A stretch of DNA of 64,000 bases, taken from Novosphingobium sp. Leaf2 (GTDB lineage: Bacteria > Pseudomonadota > Alphaproteobacteria > Sphingomonadales > Sphingomonadaceae). The translations under genes and the position numbers were made by a program. The notes below the pieces were generated by a model, which was given only the letters and a program-made list of their open reading frames with translations, made no database searches and was not told the origin of the DNA. Positions 20,075-28,834 of the stretch are shown piece after piece; the stretch's first letter is position 1, and each line of letters starts with the position of its first letter. The stretch is from the NCBI RefSeq assembly GCF_001421325.1, contig NZ_LMJY01000003.1:47818-111817 (forward strand), read 5' to 3'.

Positions 20075-21494
20075 GGGCGTCGCCACGCGCGCCGCCGTCC
20101 GCTCGGGCGCGGCGCTGATGGCGCTTGCCATCGCCGGCTGTTCGATGGCGCCTGCCTATCATCCGCCACAGACCGCCGCACCGGCGCAGTTCAAGGAAGT
20201 TGCCGGATGGTCGCAGGCCATGCCGGCCGACGGCGTTGACCGGGGTGCATGGTGGACGGTCTACGGCGATCCGGTGCTCAACGATCTGGAAACGCGCGCT
20301 AACGCTGCCAGCCCCACCCTGGCCGCCGCGCTGGCCCGCTACGATGAAGCGCGCGCTACGGCGCGTGAAGCCGCTGCCGATCTGTATCCCACGGTAGGCA
20401 TCAACGGCAACGCATCGCGCAACCGGGTTTCGAAGTATCGCCCCAACAGCACCGGCCAGGCCGGTGAATACAACGATTACATCGCCGGTGGATCAATCAG
20501 TTACGAGCTCGACCTGTGGGGCCGGGTGCGCAACGAGGTGAAGGCCAACGAAGCGGCGGCAGATGCCAGCCGAGCCGATCTGGCGTCCGCGCGGCTGAGC
20601 CTGCAGGCCTCCTTGGCTGATGCCTATTTCCGGCTGCGCGGGCTTGATGCCGAAGCCACGCTGCTGGCCGGGTCCGTGGACGCATTCGCGCGCGCTTACG
20701 ACCTGACGGAGAAGCGGCATAACGGCGGCATCGCCTCGGGCATCGACACCAATCGTGCCCGCACAACGCTGGAAAATGCCCGCGCCCTGATCGCCGCGAA
20801 CGCCAACCAGCGCGCCGCGACCGAGCACGAGCTGGCCGCGCTGACCGGCGCGCTGGCGTCCAACTTTGCGCTGGCTGCGGCAACGCCCGATCTCACCCCC
20901 CCTGCGGTGCCGGTCGGCAGCCCGTCCGAGCTGCTCCAGCGCCGGCCCGACATTGCGGCGGCCGAGCGGCGGATCTTTGCCGCCAATGCCCGGATCGGGG
21001 TGGCGAAGGCAGCGTTCTTCCCCTCTCTGTCGCTTGGCGCGAGCGGAGGATGGAATACGACGGGTCCGGCGTTCCTGAGCGCGCCCAGCAGTTTCTGGTC
21101 GCTCGGCCCGCTCGCCTCAGTGCTGACGCTGTTCGACGGCGGGCGCCGCAACGCACAAGTGCGCATATCGCGCGCGCAGTATGATGAGGCGGCGGCGAAC
21201 TATCGCGACACCGTGCTCACCGCGTTCCGGCAGGTGGAAGATGCGATCGCGGCGATTCATCATCTGGCTGACGAAACCGCATCGCAGCAGGCCGCCGCGC
21301 AAGCCGCGCAGCGCACGCGGGACATCGCGATGGCTCGCTACCGCGATGGTGCGTCCGATTACCTGGAAGTGGTGACCGCGCAGACGGATGCGCTGACCGC
21401 GCAGCGCAATCTCATCTCGGCGCAGACCGACCGGATGCGCGCCAGCATCGCGCTGGTAAAGGCCATGGGCGGGCCGGTGGGCGGCCCCACCTGA
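20067..21494 (+). CDS. Outer-membrane efflux lipoprotein (NodT/OprM-like)
   Basis: 475 residues with lipobox LAIAGC and the OMF repeats: WWTVYGDPVLNDLETRA early, SYELDLWGRVRNEV in the first half, and the second half repeat with SPSELLQRRPDIAAAERRI. The family forms the TolC-like trimeric channel of RND pumps. The start overlaps the adaptor stop by 8 bases. It is the last gene of the LysR-linked pump operon and is convergent with the LssY_C gene only 7 bases away. Confidence 0.95.
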   Translation: MAKGVATRAAVRSGAALMALAIAGCSMAPAYHPPQTAAPAQFKEVAGWSQAMPADGVDRGAWWTVYGDPVLNDLETRANAASPTLAAALARYDEARATAREAAADLYPTVGINGNASRNRVSKYRPNSTGQAGEYNDYIAGGSISYELDLWGRVRNEVKANEAAADASRADLASARLSLQASLADAYFRLRGLDAEATLLAGSVDAFARAYDLTEKRHNGGIASGIDTNRARTTLENARALIAANANQRAATEHELAALTGALASNFALAAATPDLTPPAVPVGSPSELLQRRPDIAAAERRIFAANARIGVAKAAFFPSLSLGASGGWNTTGPAFLSAPSSFWSLGPLASVLTLFDGGRRNAQVRISRAQYDEAAANYRDTVLTAFRQVEDAIAAIHHLADETASQQAAAQAAQRTRDIAMARYRDGASDYLEVVTAQTDALTAQRNLISAQTDRMRASIALVKAMGGPVGGPT

Positions 21495-21501
21495 CCTGTC
21501 G

Positions 21502-22206
21502 CTATCGGCAGTTCGCGCCGGCCAGCGTGTAGACGCCGATCGCGCCGTCGGTCCGGTACCGGTCGCCGCCGCCGTTGCGGTGCCACATGCCCGGCGCGAT
21601 ACGCGAACTTTGCGCGCTCGTCCGCCGTGCGCCGGCCTGTTCCAGAATACGCCCCGCCTGATCGCGTTCGGCATCGACGTCCGGCCCGATGTGGTGGGTG
21701 ATCTGCAACGTGAACAGGCTTACCCCCACGCCGCGATCGAACGTCGCCGCGCCCAGCCAGTCGTCGGCGCCGATGCGCCAGAACCGCACATGATGGCGCT
21801 TGTCCGCCGATTTGCCTTCGTCTTTCTCGAACGCCAGGGTCTGGATCTGGTCCTGCACATAGAGCGGACTGACCGGCGCCTGCGGGTAGGCACGCCGGAA
21901 CACCACGCTGGTGCCTATGCGCAAGGCGGATCGAAGGTTCACCGGATCGGCCACGGACCAGCCCGCGCGCGTGAAGGCGCAGACCAGTTGGTCCTGCCGC
22001 CCGGTGACGTGCAGATTGATTGGATCGCCGGGAATACCTTGCGCCGTGAACGAGACCATTTGCCCGCGCCCGCCCGGCTTGCGATGTTCGTGGTGGCTCC
22101 ATAAGCGGGGCAAGCCGCCATAGGCCATCGCAAACCACAGCAGCGGCGCGCCGACGAGAACGAGCGCGGCGATCGAATACCAGTGCCAGGCCTTCAGTCT
22201 TTTCAT
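21502..22206 (-). CDS. LssY C-terminal-domain membrane-anchored protein
   Basis: 234 residues. One N-terminal transmembrane helix (residues 8-30) is followed by the LssY_C domain with GRQDQLVCAFTRAGW, ADPVNLRSALRI, APVSPLYVQ, the double-His motif KRHHVRFWR, GAATFDRGVG and THHIGPDVDAERD. LssY_C domains occur alone or fused to DedA/PAP2 membrane proteins and their reaction is not established. ATG 22206 has GGAGG nine bases upstream. It lies 75 bp downstream of the sensor kinase gene on the same strand, so it is probably the third gene of the response regulator-kinase operon. Confidence 0.82.
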   Translation of the reverse strand: MKRLKAWHWYSIAALVLVGAPLLWFAMAYGGLPRLWSHHEHRKPGGRGQMVSFTAQGIPGDPINLHVTGRQDQLVCAFTRAGWSVADPVNLRSALRIGTSVVFRRAYPQAPVSPLYVQDQIQTLAFEKDEGKSADKRHHVRFWRIGADDWLGAATFDRGVGVSLFTLQITHHIGPDVDAERDQAGRILEQAGARRTSAQSSRIAPGMWHRNGGGDRYRTDGAIGVYTLAGANCR

Positions 22207-22281
22207 GAACACACGCCTCCCGCCACCGCCCGCATCACCGCATTGGCCTGAAGCCCTGGTGAACCGTGGGCCATCGCCTGC

Positions 22282-23598
22282 TCAGTCCCCGTCACGCGAT
22301 ACCGGCAGCGCCATCGTGAACGTCAAGCCCCGCCCATCACCGCCGCGCTGGATGCCAAGCGTACCGGCGTGCGCGTTCACCACCCGCTCGACGATGGACA
22401 GGCCGATGCCCGAGCCTTCCACTTCTGGCCCGGCATCGCGCCACAAGCGGTGCGTCAACTTGGCAAGGGTGGCCTCGGGAACCGGGTCGCCATCGTCACT
22501 GACACTGAGGCGCCCTTTGGGCCCTGCCCGCACCACAATAGCAGTGCCGGGAGCTGTGTGGCGGCCTGCATTATCGACCAGGTTTTCCAGCGCCAGCCGC
22601 AGCGCATCGGGGTAGCCGCGCACCTGGACATCGCCATCCCCGCGCTCCAGCGCGATGGTGCGGCCTGATGCCAGGATCGCCGGCGCCCGGTCGGTAACCA
22701 CGGCTTCGGCCAGGTCAGCCAGATCGAACGCGACGCCCTGCGATTCGAGCGGCTTTTCAAGGTCCGCCAAGACCAGCAGCTGAGCAATCACCCGCGCCGC
22801 ACGATCGACGGCGGCGAGGATGGGACCGCGCACCCCCGGATCGCCCAGAGCGTCCGCGAGCAGGCGAATCACTGCCAGCGGGGTGCGCAGTTCATGGGCA
22901 ACGTCGGCTGCGAACGCGGACTGGACGTGCAGCGCATGGGCCAGCCGGTCCAGCGCGGCGTTGGTGGCTTCGGCCAGCGGCTCTGCCTCCAGCGGCAAGT
23001 GTCCGCGCGGCAGGCGCACCTCCAGCGCGCGGGGTCCGATGGTGGCGGCGATGGCGGACACTGCCCGCATACGCAGCGTCAACCTGCGCACCAGCAGCAG
23101 CACCACCAGCGGGGCCAGCGCCGCCAGCGGCAGGCAGATCAGCGCGAAGCGTAGCAGGAACGCGCGCACGATGTCATCGGTTACCACCGCCGGATCGGCA
23201 TCGTCCTGCGAGACCACCACCCACCCGCGCCCCGCTGGTGCGCTGTACGCCCCCACCGCGCCGCGCCGGAAGAAATGCGGGGTGGTGTTAAGAATGGCGG
23301 CGGACAGGATATCCGGGCGGGAAGGCCCTTCGGACCGTTGCACGCGCCGGTCCGGGCCGATCACGCTTACCGCCATGCCACTGGACAGCACGGTATCGCG
23401 CGTGGCCCGGTTGCCGGCATTCATACTGGCGATCGAAAGCGCCGCCTGCCGGCGCAGAAGATCGCGCTGGAAATGCCCGCTGGTCTGGTGAAGCAGGGCC
23501 GATGCGCTCCAGAACAGCACCCCACCGGCGATCAGCGCCACCACCACATGCAGGGCGATGACCTGGCCCAGCAGGGAGCGCGGCATGGCCAGCTTCAC
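22282..23598 (-). CDS. Sensor histidine kinase (EnvZ/QseC-like class)
   Basis: 438 residues. Two transmembrane helices (about 12-35 and 145-170) flank a periplasmic sensor loop of about 110 residues; the HAMP linker leads into the H-box DVAHELRTPLAVIR. The N-box ENLVDNAGRH, VSDDGDPVP and GSGIGLSIVERV form the ATP-binding domain. It autophosphorylates the H-box His and passes phosphate to the response regulator. The GTG start overlaps the regulator's stop (GTGA), which couples their translation. The signal is unknown. Confidence 0.93.
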   Translation of the reverse strand: MKLAMPRSLLGQVIALHVVVALIAGGVLFWSASALLHQTSGHFQRDLLRRQAALSIASMNAGNRATRDTVLSSGMAVSVIGPDRRVQRSEGPSRPDILSAAILNTTPHFFRRGAVGAYSAPAGRGWVVVSQDDADPAVVTDDIVRAFLLRFALICLPLAALAPLVVLLLVRRLTLRMRAVSAIAATIGPRALEVRLPRGHLPLEAEPLAEATNAALDRLAHALHVQSAFAADVAHELRTPLAVIRLLADALGDPGVRGPILAAVDRAARVIAQLLVLADLEKPLESQGVAFDLADLAEAVVTDRAPAILASGRTIALERGDGDVQVRGYPDALRLALENLVDNAGRHTAPGTAIVVRAGPKGRLSVSDDGDPVPEATLAKLTHRLWRDAGPEVEGSGIGLSIVERVVNAHAGTLGIQRGGDGRGLTFTMALPVSRDGD

Positions 23599-24269
23599 GG
23601 CGCGGGGACAATCATGTAGCCGACGCCGCGCACCGTTTCGATCCGCGCACCGGACGCGCCGTCCTCCAGCCGCTTGCGCAGGCGGTGGACGTAAACCTCG
23701 ATGGCGTTCGAGCCCAGATCGCCGCCCAGCCCGAATAGCTGGTCTTCGGCCACGCGCTTGGGCACCACTTTGCCCGCGCGCCGCAGCAGCAGTTCAAGCA
23801 GCTCGGTTTCCCGCGCGGACAGCGTCAGTGGCCGCCCGTCGACATAGGCGGTGCGCGCATCGGCCAGAAACTCCAGCGCCCCGCATCGCAGCGCCCTGCC
23901 GACATGACCGTCGCGGCGGCGCAGGACTGCCTGCAGGCGCGCGTAGAGTTCATCGACGTCGAACGGTTTGACCATGTATTCGTCCGCCCCGCCATTCAGC
24001 CCCAGAATGCGCGCGTCCACCGCGCCGCGCGCGCTCAGCACCAGCACCGGGCGGCTATCTCCCTGCGCGCGCATTCGCTGCAACAGGTCGATACCGTCCT
24101 CGTCCGGCAGGCCAAGGTCCAGCACCACCGCAGCGTAATCCATCGCCGCCAGATAGTCTTGCGCCTCACCCGCATCGCGGGCGCGATCCACCGCCAGGCC
24201 ACGCCGGGTAAGGGCATCGACCAGCGGCGTGGCGACGGCATCTTCGTCTTCAACAAGCAATATACGCAT
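23595..24269 (-). CDS. OmpR/PhoB-family response regulator (QseB/PmrA-like)
   Basis: 224 residues from ATG 24269. The receiver has the acidic pair VEDED, the phosphoacceptor D51 in VVLDLGLPDEDG, and the K101 loop MVKPFDVDEL. The C-terminal winged helix ends in VYVHRLRKRLEDG and VRGVGYMIV. It is the first gene of an operon with its kinase and an LssY_C protein. Tandem TTGTAAGC sites 51-69 bp upstream of its start, shared with a divergent RND operon, are its probable targets. The open frame to 24737 lies in the divergent adaptor gene. Confidence 0.95.
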   Translation of the reverse strand: MRILLVEDEDAVATPLVDALTRRGLAVDRARDAGEAQDYLAAMDYAAVVLDLGLPDEDGIDLLQRMRAQGDSRPVLVLSARGAVDARILGLNGGADEYMVKPFDVDELYARLQAVLRRRDGHVGRALRCGALEFLADARTAYVDGRPLTLSARETELLELLLRRAGKVVPKRVAEDQLFGLGGDLGSNAIEVYVHRLRKRLEDGASGARIETVRGVGYMIVPAP

Positions 24270-24319
24270 CGGGCGTGTGTTCGAATCCCCGCAGGCCCGC
24301 CGATCATCCGGCCGGCTCG

Positions 24320-24338
24320 TTGTAAGCCGGTTGTAAGC
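24320..24338. promoter_or_regulatory. Tandem TTGTAAGC half-sites, probable response-regulator operator
   Basis: TTGTAAGC occurs at 24320-24327 and again at 24331-24338, an exact direct repeat with an 11-bp period (TGTAAG-N5-TGTAAG). OmpR-family dimers, for example PmrA and QseB, bind such head-to-tail hexamers one helical turn apart. The site lies between the response regulator (51 bp away) and the divergent RND adaptor (46 bp away), so it could control both. Confidence 0.65.
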
Positions 24339-24383
24339 GAGCCCGCCTAGGGGTGCCAGCCAAACCGGAACCACGGGCTCATC

Positions 24384-25646
24384 ATGCACGCATCGCACTC
24401 CACTCCATCGCTGCCGCAAACGCGCGATCTGCCCCGCAGCGTGCAGATGCGCTGGCTTGTCATCATCGCGGCGGCGGCGATAGGCATCATGCTGCTGTGG
24501 ATACTGATCGCCCGGTTGACGCACCACGAGCCAGCCCCGCCCGCGCCCACACCACCGGGCACCTTCCGCCCCACCGCAGAGCAGATGGCGGGGCTCAAAA
24601 TCATGCGCGTCGGCTATGGTCTGTCGGACCAGCGCACGCTGGCCAGCGGCGCGATTTCGGTGGACGGCGATCGCAGCACCCCGGTGCTGATGCCGTATGC
24701 CGGACAAGTCGTGCGGGTGCTGGCCGATGCCGGACAATACGTGCGCGCCGGCCAGCCACTGCTGCTGGTGAAGACGAGCGACTTCGTGGACGCGCGCAAC
24801 GGCCTGTTCTCGGCCCGCGCCGCCTATCAGAACGCGCAGGCGCAGCTGGCGACGGCGCGGCGCACCGCAGAGCGCCAGCGGCTGATCTACCAGACCGCAG
24901 GCGGCGCGCAGAAGGACTACCAGCAGGCGCAGGCCGACCTTGCCGCCGCGCAGGCCGCCGCCCGCACTGCTGCCGCCGCGCTTGGTGCCGCACGGGACAA
25001 GCTGGCGATCCTGGGCAAGTCACCGCGTGAGATCGGCGCGCTTGAAGGCGTGGGCGAAGTGTCCGGCATCCACGACCAGACGACGCTGCATGCCCCGATC
25101 GCCGGGCTGATCGCCGCGCGTGACGTGTCCCCCGGACAGTACGTTTCGCAAGGCGGCGACAAGCCGGTAATGACCATCACCGACCCCTCACAGGTGTGGC
25201 TGGTGGCCCAGCTGGCCGAAAGCGACGCCACTGCCGTCCACGTCGGCGATGCGGTGACAGTTACGACGCCTGCGCTCCCCGGTCGCTCGTTCCACGCCAC
25301 CATCAACCTGGTCGGCGCCGCGCTCGATCCGCAGTCCCACCGCCTGCCGGTGCGCGCAACCATCGCCAACCCCGATGGCGCGCTGAAGCCGGAGATGTTC
25401 GCCAGCTTTTCCATCCAGCGCCCGCAGCGCGGCGCAGCCCTGCGGGTGCCTGCCGCCGCAGTCATCCACGAAGGCGACAGCGCGCGGGTGTGGGTGGTGC
25501 GCGGCGACGGCTTGCTGCAGGCACGCGCGATCGTTGCCGGCGACGAGCAGGACGGCCAGGTGGTGGTGGTGTCCGGGCTTCGCCCCGGTGAGCGCATCGT
25601 TACCGCCGGCGCGCTGTTCGTCAACGAGGCGGGCATCGGCGAATGA
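24384..25646 (+). CDS. RND efflux periplasmic adaptor (CusB/CzcB-like)
   Basis: 420 residues with one N-terminal transmembrane helix (residues 25-45). It has MPYAGQVVRVLADAGQYVRAGQ and LHAPIAGLIAARDVSPGQYV as the two lipoyl-like halves, a long Ala/Gln helical hairpin between them and a beta-barrel with VPAAAVIHEG. The spacing (GLKIMRVG, AISVDGDRS) is that of adaptors serving heavy-metal-type RND pumps. No His/Met/Cys-rich metal-binding N-terminus like that of CusB is present. Its stop overlaps the permease start (ATGA). Confidence 0.92.
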   Translation: MHASHSTPSLPQTRDLPRSVQMRWLVIIAAAAIGIMLLWILIARLTHHEPAPPAPTPPGTFRPTAEQMAGLKIMRVGYGLSDQRTLASGAISVDGDRSTPVLMPYAGQVVRVLADAGQYVRAGQPLLLVKTSDFVDARNGLFSARAAYQNAQAQLATARRTAERQRLIYQTAGGAQKDYQQAQADLAAAQAAARTAAAALGAARDKLAILGKSPREIGALEGVGEVSGIHDQTTLHAPIAGLIAARDVSPGQYVSQGGDKPVMTITDPSQVWLVAQLAESDATAVHVGDAVTVTTPALPGRSFHATINLVGAALDPQSHRLPVRATIANPDGALKPEMFASFSIQRPQRGAALRVPAAAVIHEGDSARVWVVRGDGLLQARAIVAGDEQDGQVVVVSGLRPGERIVTAGALFVNEAGIGE

Positions 25647-28600
25647 ACCGCATCGTCGAGTTCGCGCTGCGCCAGCGGCTGCTGATCGTCGGCGTGTTCG
25701 TGGCCATGCTGGTCGCGGGCGGGATCGGCTTCTGGAACCTCAACATCGAGGCTTATCCCGATCCCGTACCCCCGATGGTCGAGATCATCACGCAAACGCA
25801 GGGGCTGTCCGCCGAGGAGATGGAGCGCAACGTTACCATCCCCATCGAAGTGGGCATGGCCGGCATTCCGCACCTGACCGCGATCCGCGCTATCTCGTTG
25901 TTCGGTCTGTCAGACATCAAGATTCAGTTCAGCTACGACCTGACCAACGAGGACGCCAAGCAGCAGGTCATCAACCGCCTGTCGCAGTTGCCGCCACTGG
26001 CGGGGGGCGCGCAGCCCTCGTTGTCCCCCACCAGCCCGGTGGGCGAGATCTATCGCTACAAGATCAGCGCGCCTGCCGGCTATTCGGTGATGGACCTCAA
26101 GACGCTGCAGGACTGGGTGCTGCAGCGCCGCTTCAAGCGCATTCCCGGCGTGATCGACGTGACCGGCTGGGGCGGCAAGCTGCGCGCCTACGATGTGGTG
26201 CTGGATAACGACCGGCTGGCCGCGCACGGCGTCACCGTGGCGCAAGTGCTGACCGCACTGAGCAAGAGCGACGGCAACGTGGGCGGGCAGACGATCAACT
26301 TCGGCGCGCAGGCCGCGATCGTTCGGGGCGTAGGGCTGATCCAGTCGGTCTCAGGCATCGAGAACGTGCTGGTAGGCACCGCCGGCGGCCAGCCGGTCCT
26401 GCTCAAGGACGTGGCCCGCGTGCAGATCGGCAATGCGCCGCGCCTGGGTATCGCGGGCTATAACGACCAGGATGACATCGTGCAGGGCATCGTGCTGATG
26501 CAGCGCGGTGCGCAGTCGATGCCCACGATCCAGGCGGTGCAGAAGGAAGTGGCCGACATCAACGCATCGGGCATCCTGCCGCCCGGCGTTCACCTTGATC
26601 GCATCTACGACCGTTCCGACCTGATCCACCTGACGATCCACACCGTGTTGGAAAACATGGTGGTGGGCATCCTGCTCATCTTCGCGCTGCAGTGGCTGTT
26701 CCTGGGCAATTTGCGCAGCGCCATCATCGTGGCCGCCACCATCCCCTTTGCCCTCGCCTTCGCGATCCTGATCCTGGTGCTGCAGGGGGAAAGCGCCAAC
26801 CTGCTATCGGTCGGCGCGCTGGATTTCGGGCTGGTGGTGGATGCCAGCGTCATCATGGTGGAGAACATCTTCCGCCACATGGTGGACCGGTCCGCCCACG
26901 TGGAAAGCGGGCGCGGGCACTATACGCTGGCCAGCCGGTTCTCCGCCGTGCTGGGGGCCAGCCACGAGGTGAGCCGCGGCATCTTCTTCGCCGCCGCCAT
27001 CATCATCGCCAGCTTCCTGCCGCTGTTCACGCTTACGGGCGTGGAAGGCCACATCTTCGGACCCATGGCCAAGACATACGCCTACGCCATCAGCGGCGGC
27101 CTGATCGCGACGTTCACGGTCGCTCCGGTACTGGCGGCAATGCTGCTGCCGGACAAGTTATCCGAAGTGGAAACCCGCGTCGTTGCGCGCCTGCGCAGCT
27201 GGTACGAGCCCGCCGCCGCGTTCGCGCTGGCCAACCGGTTGCTGACCATCGGCGGCGCGCTGCTGCTGATGGGCGCGGCGGTGATCGGCGTGCGATCGCT
27301 GGGCATCGAATTCCTGCCGCACCTGGAGGAAGGCAACCTGTATATCCGCGCCTCCCTGCCCGCCTCCATCAGCCTGGAAGCGGGCCAGCCCGTGGTCAAC
27401 GGCGTGCGCCGCATGATCGCCAGCTATCCGGAAGTGGAATCGGTGCTGTCCGCCCATGGCCGCCCGGATGACGGCACCGATTCGACCGGCTTCTTCAACG
27501 CCGAGTTCTTCGTGCCGCTGAAACCCTTCGACACCTGGCCGTCGGGCGTCACCAAGGAAACGCTCACCGCCGAGCTGTCGAAGAAGCTGCAGGCGAAATA
27601 CCCCGGCGTCGATTTCTCGTTCTCGCAATACATCGAGGACAACGTGGAGGAGGCCGCATCGGGCGTGAAGGGCGCCAACTCGATCAAGCTCTTCGGGCCG
27701 GACTTGCCAACGCTGGAAAAGTATGCCGACCAGATCAAGGACCAGATGGCCAAGGTGCGCGGGATCGAGGATCTGGGCGTATTCCAGTCGCTTGGCCAGC
27801 CCACCGTGCGGATCGACGTCGATCGCGCGCGCGCCTCGCGCTACGGCCTGACGCCGGACGATATCAACGCCACGGTCGCCGCCGCGATCGGCGGCCAGTC
27901 CACCGCCGACCTCTACGAAAAAGGCACCGACCGGCACTTCCCCATCGTCGTGCGCCTGCGCCCCGAACAGCGCGATACCGTGGACGCGATCCGCCGCATC
28001 ACCGTGGGTGCGCCTGCGCCCAATGGCAGCGGTACGATCCAGGTGCCGTTGTCCGAAGTGGCCGATGTCAAGCTGACCTCTGGCGCATCGTTCATTTACC
28101 GCGAGCATCAGGAACGCTACATTCCGATCAAGTTCTCGGTGCGTGGACGCGATCTTGGCAGCGCGGTGGAAGAAGCGCGCGCGCGCATCGGGCGCACGGT
28201 GCACCTGCCCTCCGGCTATCACCTCGAATGGGCGGGCGAGTTGGACAACCTGAACAACGCCGTCGCGCGGCTGGAAATCGTCGTGCCGATCAGCCTGCTG
28301 ATGATCCTGCTGCTGCTGTACGCGAACTTCGGCTCGATCCGCGACAGTCTGCTGGCGTTCTCCGCAATCCCGATGGCGATCATCGGCGGCGTGCTGGCAT
28401 TGGCGCTGACCGGCACGGCGTTCAGTATCTCCTCGGCCATCGGTTTCGTGGCGCTGTTCGGCATCGCGGTGATGGACGGCATCCTGGTGGTGACGACCTA
28501 CAACAACGCCATAGACGAAGGGCTCGCGCGCAAGGACGCGCTGGCGACCACGGTGCGCCACAGCCTGCGCCCGGTGGTGATGACGTGCCTGGTCGCCGCT

Positions 28601-28834
28601 ATCGGCCTGCTGCCCGCCTCACTGTCCAACGGCATCGGCAGCCAGGTGCAAAAGCCGCTCGCGCTGGTGGTGGTGGGCGGGATGACGCTGGCGCCGATCC
28701 TGATCCTGCTGGTGCTGCCGGTGCTGATCGACCGCTTCTCCCGCCGCGTGCCGCCCGACGATCGCGGTGCCCATGGCCGCGACGTGGGCCATAATCCGCC
28801 CCATAATCCCGATCATGGGGAGGTCGTCGCATGA
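25643..28834 (+). CDS. HME-type RND efflux permease (CusA/CzcA family)
   Basis: 1063 residues. TM4 contains the heavy-metal-efflux signature DFGLVVDASVIMVEN (D394, D400, E407), which separates this group from drug exporters. The start RIVEFALRQRLLIVG and YPDPVPPMVEI are typical of CzcA relatives. The metal or other cation is not decided: the family hexad usually reads DGAV, here DASV. It is the central gene of a five-gene operon divergent from a two-component system, which probably senses the substrate or envelope damage. Confidence 0.93.
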   Translation: MNRIVEFALRQRLLIVGVFVAMLVAGGIGFWNLNIEAYPDPVPPMVEIITQTQGLSAEEMERNVTIPIEVGMAGIPHLTAIRAISLFGLSDIKIQFSYDLTNEDAKQQVINRLSQLPPLAGGAQPSLSPTSPVGEIYRYKISAPAGYSVMDLKTLQDWVLQRRFKRIPGVIDVTGWGGKLRAYDVVLDNDRLAAHGVTVAQVLTALSKSDGNVGGQTINFGAQAAIVRGVGLIQSVSGIENVLVGTAGGQPVLLKDVARVQIGNAPRLGIAGYNDQDDIVQGIVLMQRGAQSMPTIQAVQKEVADINASGILPPGVHLDRIYDRSDLIHLTIHTVLENMVVGILLIFALQWLFLGNLRSAIIVAATIPFALAFAILILVLQGESANLLSVGALDFGLVVDASVIMVENIFRHMVDRSAHVESGRGHYTLASRFSAVLGASHEVSRGIFFAAAIIIASFLPLFTLTGVEGHIFGPMAKTYAYAISGGLIATFTVAPVLAAMLLPDKLSEVETRVVARLRSWYEPAAAFALANRLLTIGGALLLMGAAVIGVRSLGIEFLPHLEEGNLYIRASLPASISLEAGQPVVNGVRRMIASYPEVESVLSAHGRPDDGTDSTGFFNAEFFVPLKPFDTWPSGVTKETLTAELSKKLQAKYPGVDFSFSQYIEDNVEEAASGVKGANSIKLFGPDLPTLEKYADQIKDQMAKVRGIEDLGVFQSLGQPTVRIDVDRARASRYGLTPDDINATVAAAIGGQSTADLYEKGTDRHFPIVVRLRPEQRDTVDAIRRITVGAPAPNGSGTIQVPLSEVADVKLTSGASFIYREHQERYIPIKFSVRGRDLGSAVEEARARIGRTVHLPSGYHLEWAGELDNLNNAVARLEIVVPISLLMILLLLYANFGSIRDSLLAFSAIPMAIIGGVLALALTGTAFSISSAIGFVALFGIAVMDGILVVTTYNNAIDEGLARKDALATTVRHSLRPVVMTCLVAAIGLLPASLSNGIGSQVQKPLALVVVGGMTLAPILILLVLPVLIDRFSRRVPPDDRGAHGRDVGHNPPHNPDHGEVVA

